Shown here piece after piece: positions 57,986 through 64,000 of a DNA stretch of 64,000 bases. The first letter of the stretch is position 1, and every line of letters starts with the position of its first letter. The stretch is from Pararhodobacter oceanensis (GTDB lineage: Bacteria > Pseudomonadota > Alphaproteobacteria > Rhodobacterales > Rhodobacteraceae): positions 310,001 to 374,000 of the forward strand of contig NZ_QDKM01000001.1 in the NCBI RefSeq assembly GCF_003076755.1, given 5' to 3'. The notes beneath the pieces are model-generated. The model saw nothing but the letters and a program-made list of their open reading frames with translations. It ran no database searches and was not told the DNA's origin. Position numbers and translations under genes: made by a program.

Positions 57986-58457
57986 CAAAGAGGCTCCGTC
58001 TGGATTTATCTCCCCCTCTTGCCACAGGCGCGGGGCGATTTGCAATGCTGCCCGAGGTCGCAGCAGCAGGTGAAGCGGTGCGCGGGCTTTCCGGTCACGC
58101 TTTGGGCAGTCGGGCCCGGATAGCTGCCCGCAAACTGAGCAAAACAGGGTGAAAAACCGGCAAGCTGGGCTCTCTGAGCTGCCCCTGCCCTACGGAAGGC
58201 CCCGGTCGTGCGGCGCGGAGTATAGGCGGCAATCGCTGACGAGACGAGGATTCGCTGCATTCCCTTACGACACCTGCGCGCGAAAGCCGGTGATAAAGCC
58301 TGCGATTACGAGTTTCATCTTGATTAACCCGCTGCACACAGGGCAAGAAAATAAGGTGCACCGCGGGCTCCGGCTCTGGCGTTACATGTAAAAACCGCCA
58401 GTCGGCATGGCGTTTCGCCGCACTGGCACGGGTAAACGGGACATAAGGACAGGCACT
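57986..58457. other. Intergenic region between PCMT-family gene and mscL
   Basis: This 472-bp stretch separates divergent genes. I see a perfect TTACATGTAA palindrome at 58382-58391, 67 bp before the mscL start, and no convincing -35/-10 pair. A minus-strand ORF of 84 codons (58006-58260) lacks a ribosome site and family resemblance and is not called. Confidence 0.4.
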
Positions 58458-58913
58458 ATGCTCAAAGATTTCAGAGACTTCATCGCGCGCGGCAATGTCA
58501 TGGATATGGCGGTCGGGATTATCGTCGGCGCCGCTTTCACCGCGATTGTTAAATCCATGGTCGCCGATTTGATCAATCCGATCATCGGGCTGTTTACCGG
58601 CGGGGTGGATTTTACCGACCGTTTCATCGTGCTTTCGGGTGCGGTGCCGGTCAACACCAGCCTTGAGGTGGCGCGCGAATCCGGGGCCGCGATCTTTGCC
58701 TATGGGTCGTTCATCATGGCGGTGATCAACTTCCTGATCATCGCATGGGTGGTATTCATGCTGGTGCGCGGCGTGAACAAGGTTAAGGACGCGGCACAGC
58801 GTGAAGAAGAGGCGGCGCCCGAGGCTCCGGCAGAACCCGCGGGCCCGACGCAGGAAGAGCTGCTGGCCGAAATCCGCGACCTGCTGAAAACCCGCGACGC
58901 GCCGACGGCGTGA
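58458..58913 (+). CDS. mscL: Large-conductance mechanosensitive channel MscL
   Basis: The 151-residue protein starts [20 protein letters not shown] and has two membrane helices (about 15-45 and 76-100) and a C-terminal coiled coil ([11 protein letters not shown]). It releases osmolytes under hypo-osmotic shock. AGGA is placed 9 bp before the ATG. Slightly longer than typical (~136-145) because of an Ala/Pro/Glu insert at 118-135. Confidence 0.95.
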   Translation: MLKDFRDFIARGNVMDMAVGIIVGAAFTAIVKSMVADLINPIIGLFTGGVDFTDRFIVLSGAVPVNTSLEVARESGAAIFAYGSFIMAVINFLIIAWVVFMLVRGVNKVKDAAQREEEAAPEAPAEPAGPTQEELLAEIRDLLKTRDAPTA

Positions 58914-59229
58914 GGTTGGTGTAAAGCGCAGAGGGACGCGCCCGATCCTGGGTGGGCGCCGGGTCCGGCTGGGCAATGCGCGCGCTCACAAGCCTCGGGG
59001 TCGATTGAGCGATGGACGACATCGCCAAGGCGCCCTCCCCCCGGGAGGGCGCATGGCGATGCCAGTCGCGGCTCGCCTGACAAAACAGCTTTGTAGCGCT
59101 GCGCGTTGTGGATCGGGAGCATGCGCCCACCCAGGGTCGGGCGCGTCCCTTCGTGCCTAATTTTGCGCAAAGGTTTCAGCCGATAGCTTCTACGAGACTT
59201 GTCAGCCACCCACGGTTCAAAAGCCCGCT
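58914..59229. other. Intergenic region filled by repeat copy B
   Basis: The 316-bp region between mscL and the hypothetical gene is largely occupied by the structured repeat at 58937-59143. Remaining sequence (59144-59229) shows no gene or signal. Confidence 0.6.
58937..59143. repeat. Structured intergenic repeat, copy B
   Basis: The left arm (58937-58959) and right arm (59121-59143) are 23-bp inverted copies that differ at one base; the right arm is identical to the arm of copy A in reverse complement. Inside, CATCGCCAAGGCGCCCTCCC (59020-59039) is followed by GGGAGGGCGC (59043-59052), a 10-bp inner hairpin. The arm-to-CATCGCC distance is 60 bp, against 61 bp in copy A. Confidence 0.7.
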
Positions 59230-59577
59230 TCAGGCCGCAAACACCCCGCAGGACCGCCAATGCGCGTTGAGGTCAGCCACCGATACCGGCGCCTGCGTCA
59301 TCGCTTGCAGGCCCAGAACCTCGGCCCCGAGCAAGGCCGAGACGCGCCAGGCGTCCACCGCGGCGGCATAGGCTTGATGGCCGGCGCCGAGCATGTCCTC
59401 GATCCCGCCAGCCGCAAGGGTGAACGGCAGGGCCAGCGCCAATCCGGGCAATTCAGGGGTCTCGGCCGCCAATTGCCCAGCGATCTCGGCGGCAAGCGCC
59501 CGCGCTGTGCCGCCCTCGACCAAAAGCCGCCGCACAACGACTTCGGTCAGAGCATCAATCTGATCCGCATCCCACAC
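59230..59577 (-). CDS. Hypothetical protein downstream of the Mrp operon
   Basis: The 115-residue frame (GTG start) is helical and Ala/Leu-rich (EVVVRRLLVEGGTARALAAE). I recognise no domain. It lies 90 bp after mrpG on the same strand and before repeat copy B. Normal-looking amino acid composition favours a real gene over a shadow, but a frame artefact cannot be excluded. Confidence 0.55.
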   Translation of the reverse strand: MWDADQIDALTEVVVRRLLVEGGTARALAAEIAGQLAAETPELPGLALALPFTLAAGGIEDMLGAGHQAYAAAVDAWRVSALLGAEVLGLQAMTQAPVSVADLNAHWRSCGVFAA

Positions 59578-59667
59578 AAAGCTTTACCCTGTCGCCGCCC
59601 CCAACCCGGGCGACCGCGACAGTGTTACACGAAAACTTAGCTCGCGAAAACCATTTCGCGCCGGATC

Positions 59668-60093
59668 TCAACGCGGTGTCGCGGGGGCGGGCGCAGGCTC
59701 TTCGGGCTGGCGCGGGAAATCGCGCACCCCGCGCGCCGGGCCTGCGGCGGTATAGCTGGCCCAACCGCTGCCTTCGCCGGCCGAGGGCAGGTCCTTGGGG
59801 GTTTTGCGCAGATGCAGATGCACCTTGGCGATGAACAGCGCGGTGATCGGCGCGGTCAGCAGCAAGAACAGCGTGACCATCAGCTCATGCGCCGAGATCC
59901 GTCCAGTAGTGGCGTAGAAATAGACCATCGAGGCAATCAACACCCCGCCGACGCCCAGAGTCGTCGCCTTGGTCGGCGCGTGCAAACGGCTCATCGGATC
60001 GGGCAATTTGATCAACCCGTAAGAGCCGACAAAGCCGAACACCCCCGCAATCACCAAGAATACCGTCACCGTCAGTTCAACCCAGAATGGCAT
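59668..60093 (-). CDS. mrpG: Mrp/Mnh antiporter subunit G
   Basis: The 141-residue protein has three membrane helices (about 7-25, 43-62, 72-92) with the MrpG sequence GSYGLIKLPDPMSRLHAPTKATTLGVGG in overlapping pieces. The C-terminal tail is long and Pro/Ala-rich (about 110-141). It is the last gene of mrpABCDEFG. The complex exchanges Na+ or K+ for H+ across the inner membrane and supports alkaline and salt tolerance. Confidence 0.92.
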   Translation of the reverse strand: MPFWVELTVTVFLVIAGVFGFVGSYGLIKLPDPMSRLHAPTKATTLGVGGVLIASMVYFYATTGRISAHELMVTLFLLLTAPITALFIAKVHLHLRKTPKDLPSAGEGSGWASYTAAGPARGVRDFPRQPEEPAPAPATPR

Positions 60094-60105
60094 GGCGCGC
60101 CCCTT

Positions 60106-60375
60106 TCATTCGATGATATCGCCGCGCAGCAAAAAGCGGCAATAGGAGACCGTGGAGACAAAGCCGACGAGGGCAAAGAGCATCGAGACCTCGAAGAAGA
60201 TCGTCGTGCCCAGAGTGATGCCAAGCAGGATCAACAGGGCGATGGCGTTGATCACCATCGTGTCGAGCGCCAGTATCCGGTCGCTGTGATCGGGGCCGGA
60301 AATCACCCGCCAGAGGTTCAGCAAAAGGCCAAGGCCAAAGGCGGATATCGCGAAGGTCAAAGCATAGGCGATCAT
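60106..60375 (-). CDS. mrpF: Mrp/Mnh antiporter subunit F
   Basis: The 89-residue membrane protein has three helices and the MrpF pattern RVISGPDHSDRILALDTMVIN. Its start overlaps the mrpE stop by 4 bp (ATGA), and it ends 12 bp before mrpG. The 60375 start is set by the overlap and the conserved MIAYALTFAI beginning. Confidence 0.92.
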   Translation of the reverse strand: MIAYALTFAISAFGLGLLLNLWRVISGPDHSDRILALDTMVINAIALLILLGITLGTTIFFEVSMLFALVGFVSTVSYCRFLLRGDIIE

Positions 60376-60863
60376 TCGAAAATCTCCTTGAGGCGGCGCT
60401 CGTAGCGGGATTTGATCTCGGCGCTGACGCCCTCGGGGTCGGGCGCATGCAGGCAATGGACGAGGATCGCGCGGCCGTCTTCGGTCAGGTCGCAAGACAC
60501 GGTGCCCGGCGTCAATGTGATAGTGCCCGCCAGCATGGTGATCGCCTCGGGGCTGCGGATGTCCAGAGGCACGGTGACCCAAGCCGGTTGCAATTGCGCG
60601 CGCGGTTTGAACAACACGATCAGCGCCACCTGAATATTGGCCACCACGATGTCATAAATCACGATCCCCGCATAGGCGAGCATCCCGCCGGGCCGCGAGA
60701 GCGTGGGCATATCCGGCCAATAGGGCTGGGTGAACACCGGGATCAGGATGCCGAGGATCGCGGCAAAGACTATCGAGTTGATCGACAGGGAATTGGCCAG
60801 CAGCAGCCAGACGATGAACAGCGTAAAGCTGAGCAGCGGATGGGGTAAAAAGCGCGCGCGCAT
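60372..60863 (-). CDS. mrpE: Mrp/Mnh antiporter subunit E
   Basis: The 163-residue protein has two or three N-terminal membrane helices and the MrpE segments VVANIQVALIVLFKPRAQLQPAWV (in pieces) and TITLTPGTVSCDLTEDGRAILVHCL. The start at 60863 lies one base after the mrpD stop; an upstream extension would overlap mrpD. Confidence 0.92.
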   Translation of the reverse strand: MRARFLPHPLLSFTLFIVWLLLANSLSINSIVFAAILGILIPVFTQPYWPDMPTLSRPGGMLAYAGIVIYDIVVANIQVALIVLFKPRAQLQPAWVTVPLDIRSPEAITMLAGTITLTPGTVSCDLTEDGRAILVHCLHAPDPEGVSAEIKSRYERRLKEIFE

Positions 60864-60864
60864 G

Positions 60865-62547
60865 TCAGTGACCCTCCTGCGTGGTGGCTGGCGTTTCGGC
60901 GTCGTGATCCGGGCCGTGATCCTCGGCCTCATGGCCTGCATCGTCGCCATGCTCTGTGTCATCACCATGGTCTGCGGCATGTCCGGCCATGGCCTCGGCA
61001 TCGGCGGCCAGTCGTGCGGCGCGCGCTTCCGGCGTGCCGAGGACCGCGAGAATATAGCTCTGCGGCGCGAACAATTGCGCCGAGGTCGCCATAGTATAGC
61101 GCGTCACCGGCCCCGACAGAACGGTCAGCGCCACAATCAGCGCCAAAACCATGCCCAAAACCGCCCTGCCCCATGGCGAGGCGGCTCCGGCCTCGGCTTC
61201 ATAGGGTTCGGGCGCGGGGGCGCTGGCATCTTCGGGCTTCCAGAACAGGGTGGAACCGGCGCGCGAGAAGCCGACCAGCGCGATCAGCGAGGTGCCAAGC
61301 ACCACGGCAAAGCCCCAGACCCACCAATCCTCGGCCAAGAAGGCCTTGAGCATCAAGAGCTTGCCAACAAACCCCGAGAGCGGCGGCAGACCGGCCATGG
61401 CAATCGCCGCGACAAAGAACATCGCCGCCAACAGCCCTGCCCCCGGCATCGGGGCTTGATCGCGCAGCGCCGAATGCCCGCGCCGAGCGCGCAACTGGTC
61501 AACAATGAGGAACAGCGCCGCTGCGGCCAAGGTGGAATGGATCAGGTAATAGAGCGCCGCGGCTACCCCTGCCTCGGAGAAGGTCGAGACCGCCAGAAAC
61601 AGCGTGCCCATCGAGCCGATCACCGAGAAGGACACCACCCGCGCCAGCGTTCGCCCGCCGAGAATGCCGATGATGCCCACCGCGACGGTGATCAGCGAGG
61701 CCGGCAGCAAGACATCGCGGATCAGCCCGTCGATCCCCGGCAGCGTGTCGGGAAAGATCAGCGTGTAGACGCGGATCACCGAATAGGCGCCAACCTTGGT
61801 CATCACCGCGAACAGCGCCGAGACCGGTGCGGGCGCCAAAGCGTAGGTGTTGGGCAGCCAGAAATGCATCGGCAAAAGCGCGCCCTTGAGCACGAAGACC
61901 AGTAAAAGCAGCGCCGCCGTCACCCGCATCAGCGCCATATCACCCTCGGGCAATTGCTGCGCGCGCTCGGCCAAATCGGCCATATTCAGCGAGCCAAAAA
62001 CCGCATAAAGCGTGCCGAGGGCAAAGAGAAACAGCGTCGATCCGGCGAGGTTATACATCACATATTGCACGCCGCCGCGCAGCCGCATGCGCCCGCCGCC
62101 ATGGGTCATCAACCCGTAAGAGGCGATCAGCAGGATCTCGAAGAACACAAACAGGTTGAAGATATCGCCAGTCAGCATCGCGCCGAACAGCCCCATCAAC
62201 TGGAACTGGTAGAGCGCGTGGAAATTGCGCCCGCGCTGGTCCCAGCCGGTGGCCACCGCATAGGCCAGCACCGCCAGCCCCAGCACTGCCGTCACCGTGA
62301 CCATCAGCGCCGACAGCCGGTCGAGCACCAAGACGATGCCGAAGGGTGCCTGCCAGCTGCCCAGCTCATAGGACTCGACATTGCCCGAGGCCGCCGACAC
62401 CAACAGCGCCACGGTCACCGCGACCAGCGCGATACTTGAGGCCAGCCCCGCCACGCGCTGCGAGATCACGTCATAGCGCATGGTCATCACGATCAACGCG
62501 CCGATCACAGCCGGAATGACGACCGGAGCAACAATCCAATGTTCCAT
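60865..62547 (-). CDS. mrpD: Mrp/Mnh antiporter subunit D
   Basis: The ~560-residue protein is a proton-pumping subunit related to NuoN/NuoM, with about 14 membrane helices. Conserved parts include GDIFNLFVFFEILLIASYGL, FVLKGALLPMHFWLPNTYAL with the functional Lys, and PLSGFVGKLLMLKAFL. AAGGGGG suits the second of two ATG codons (62547; the first at 62550). A His/Asp/Glu-rich C-terminus (about 525-560) is unusual and may bind metal or be unstructured. It lies between mrpC and mrpE. Confidence 0.93.
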   Translation of the reverse strand: MEHWIVAPVVIPAVIGALIVMTMRYDVISQRVAGLASSIALVAVTVALLVSAASGNVESYELGSWQAPFGIVLVLDRLSALMVTVTAVLGLAVLAYAVATGWDQRGRNFHALYQFQLMGLFGAMLTGDIFNLFVFFEILLIASYGLMTHGGGRMRLRGGVQYVMYNLAGSTLFLFALGTLYAVFGSLNMADLAERAQQLPEGDMALMRVTAALLLLVFVLKGALLPMHFWLPNTYALAPAPVSALFAVMTKVGAYSVIRVYTLIFPDTLPGIDGLIRDVLLPASLITVAVGIIGILGGRTLARVVSFSVIGSMGTLFLAVSTFSEAGVAAALYYLIHSTLAAAALFLIVDQLRARRGHSALRDQAPMPGAGLLAAMFFVAAIAMAGLPPLSGFVGKLLMLKAFLAEDWWVWGFAVVLGTSLIALVGFSRAGSTLFWKPEDASAPAPEPYEAEAGAASPWGRAVLGMVLALIVALTVLSGPVTRYTMATSAQLFAPQSYILAVLGTPEARAARLAADAEAMAGHAADHGDDTEHGDDAGHEAEDHGPDHDAETPATTQEGH

Positions 62548-62557
62548 CATCGCCCCC

Positions 62558-62905
62558 TTAGCGTCCGGCGTCGGGCATTTCGCCCGGTTTTTGAATGTCG
62601 ATCCGGTCGGTGCCCGCGTTGAGGAATGATCCCAGCGCAAGGATCACCACCAGCGAGGTCATCCCGAAGGAAATCACAATCGCAGTCAGCACCAGCGCCT
62701 GCGGCAGCGGATCGGTGATCGCCTCGGCGGCGCCCAGAACCGGCTGCGCGCCGCTCATCAAACGGCCCGAGGCAAAGATGAACACATTCACCGCATAGGT
62801 CAGCAGCGACAGGCCCAGAACCACCGGAAAGGTGCGCAGTCTGAGCAGCAGATAGACGCCGGTTGCGGTCAAAATGCCGATGGCAAGAGCGACAAGCAGC
62901 TCCAT
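62558..62905 (-). CDS. mrpC: Mrp/Mnh antiporter subunit C
   Basis: The 115-residue protein has three helices and resembles NuoK: GVYLLLRLRTFPVVLGLSLLTYAVNVFIF in pieces and DPLPQALVLTAIVISFGMTS. The start at 62905 is one base after the mrpAB stop region (62907). It ends 10 bp before mrpD. Confidence 0.93.
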   Translation of the reverse strand: MELLVALAIGILTATGVYLLLRLRTFPVVLGLSLLTYAVNVFIFASGRLMSGAQPVLGAAEAITDPLPQALVLTAIVISFGMTSLVVILALGSFLNAGTDRIDIQKPGEMPDAGR

Positions 62906-62906
62906 G

Positions 62907-64000
62907 TCAGCGCTCCCCTTCTGTGTTGAGAGTTTCCGCCGAGGGATCGACATCCATCGCGGTCAGATTGACCCCTTGTCCGGCGCGGCGGCCAATCCGG
63001 CTTAGGCTGGCCAGCGCCAGCAGCACCGCACCGACCACGGTCAGGAACACGCCCAGATCGAAGGCCACGGCGCTGGTCAGATGGATCTCCTCCAGCGGCC
63101 AGATGGTGATATAGGTGCCGGTCGAACTCAGGAAGTTCCAGCCCAGCACAAGGCTGGCGACGCCGGTCATCACCGCGATCATGATGCCCGAGGCGATGAT
63201 CTCATGATAGTCAAACCGCTGCCGCGCCTGCGTCCAGGCAAAGCCCGAGGCCATATATTGCGTGAGCAGCGCAATCGCCACCACCAGACCGGCGATGAAG
63301 CCGCCGCCCGGCAGATTATGCCCGCGCAGGAAGATATAGACGCCCACGGTCAGCGCAATCGGCAGCGCCACGCGGGTGGCAACGACCATCATCAAGGGGT
63401 GCCGGTCATAGGCTTGCGGCATATCGGGCACCCAGTTCATCAACCGCCGCGAGGCCGCGCCGTTCAGGATCACCTCGACCAGCGCATAGATCACCAAAGC
63501 GGCGATCCCCAGCACGATGATCTCGCCCATCGTGTCAAAGCCGCGGAAATCGACAAGAATCACATTGACCACATTGTTGCCGCCACCGCCGATATAGGAG
63601 TTGGCGACATGGTATTCCGAGATCGACGGCAGGCTCATGTCGCGGGTGAGGATCGCATAGGCCAGCGCGGCGACGCCGCCCCCCGCCGCCAGAGCGATCA
63701 CCCCGTCCCGCAGCCGCGCCAGACCGCCCGATTCAATCGGCGTTTCCTTGGGCATATAGTTCAGCGCCAAAAGCAGCAGGATCACCGTTACCACCTCGAC
63801 GGTCAACTGCGTCAGCGCCAGATCGGCGGCGGAGAACTGCACAAAGCTCATCGAGACCACCAACCCGACGATCGAGATCACGATCAGCGAGACAAAGCGC
63901 TTGCGGTGGACAAGGATCAAGCCGATGCAGGCAACCACCAGCAGCACGAAAAAGATCAACTCGACCAAGGTGATCGGCAGCAATTCGCGGGTGCCCGCGC
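62907..64000 (-). CDS. mrpAB: Mrp antiporter fused subunit A/B, C-terminal part (cut by window edge)
   Basis: About 364 C-terminal residues are visible and the frame is open to the right edge. The left part matches the C-terminal membrane section of MrpA (VVTVILLLLALNYMP) and the right part a full MrpB domain (LPGGGFIAGLVVAIALLTQYMASG). The fusion of A and B is typical of PhaAB in Alphaproteobacteria. The TTG at 63983 is not a start; the sequence upstream continues in frame (AGTRELLPITL). MrpA forms the main proton path. Confidence 0.92.
   Translation of the reverse strand, partial: AGTRELLPITLVELIFFVLLVVACIGLILVHRKRFVSLIVISIVGLVVSMSFVQFSAADLALTQLTVEVVTVILLLLALNYMPKETPIESGGLARLRDGVIALAAGGGVAALAYAILTRDMSLPSISEYHVANSYIGGGGNNVVNVILVDFRGFDTMGEIIVLGIAALVIYALVEVILNGAASRRLMNWVPDMPQAYDRHPLMMVVATRVALPIALTVGVYIFLRGHNLPGGGFIAGLVVAIALLTQYMASGFAWTQARQRFDYHEIIASGIMIAVMTGVASLVLGWNFLSSTGTYITIWPLEEIHLTSAVAFDLGVFLTVVGAVLLALASLSRIGRRAGQGVNLTAMDVDPSAETLNTEGER

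Noticed and set aside
58006-58260. 84-codon minus-strand ORF upstream of the PCMT gene
   Set aside because: No ribosome site, no family resemblance and unusual composition; treated as non-coding.

Overview
This 64 kb window is high-GC, densely coding bacterial chromosome, most likely from a facultatively anaerobic, denitrification-capable member of the Rhodobacterales/Rhodobacteraceae (Alphaproteobacteria). Support comes from the clade I, Tat-exported NosZ in a nosCRZDFYLX cluster, a fused MrpAB antiporter subunit, TRAP transporters, HutF-type histidine catabolism, a holin/GH108 lysis pair of the kind used by Rhodobacter gene transfer agents, and CcrM-type GANTC sites at a division-gene promoter. 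No rRNA, tRNA, CRISPR array, insertion sequence or prophage structural gene was seen.

Layout. 1-7.9 kb (minus strand): the 5' end of metC, sseA, a CaiB/BaiF CoA-transferase, a GntR/FadR regulator, then acyl-CoA synthetase, an ACAD10/11-like acyl-CoA dehydrogenase, an APH-fold phosphotransferase and an SDR dehydrogenase. This set resembles the levulinate/4-hydroxyacid lva pathway. 8.3-13.2 kb (plus): a complete branched-chain 2-oxoacid dehydrogenase operon (E1a, E1b, E2, E3), transcribed divergently from the first block. 13.2-23.7 kb: hutD-hutF-hutI-hutU (minus) facing hutC and a TRAP transporter plus a HisC-like aminotransferase (plus). A 19-bp sequence repeated at both promoters suggests one HutC regulon. 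HutU and HutI depart from the canonical enzymes at conserved positions, and hutH and hutG are absent here. 23.7-25.9 kb: pirin and a luciferase-like oxidoreductase.

25.9-42.1 kb is an anaerobic respiration island: nosX-L-Y-F-D-Z-R-C (nitrous oxide reductase and its maturation), a Crp/Fnr regulator, nnrS, a DUF2478 protein, ubiV-ubiU-ubiT (oxygen-independent ubiquinone synthesis) and a divergent ubiD. Two perfect TTGAC-N4-GTCAA boxes lie upstream of nosC and between ubiT and ubiD.

42.1-45.8 kb: holin and endolysin, ccmE, argC, murI. 46-51 kb: a LysR regulator, a probable new ~75-nt small RNA with its own terminator, purL, a cysteine-rich protein, a bolA-family gene and grx4. 51-58.9 kb: zapA and a coiled-coil partner gene, tkt, a PopZ-like protein, a TolC-family protein, a PCMT-family protein and mscL. 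Two copies of a structured intergenic repeat lie at about 51.15-51.28 and 58.93-59.15 kb. 59.2-64 kb: a small hypothetical gene and the Mrp (Mnh/Pha) cation/proton antiporter operon, mrpAB (cut by the window edge), C, D, E, F, G.

Most long antisense ORFs are shadows of these genes caused by high-GC codon usage and were left out.
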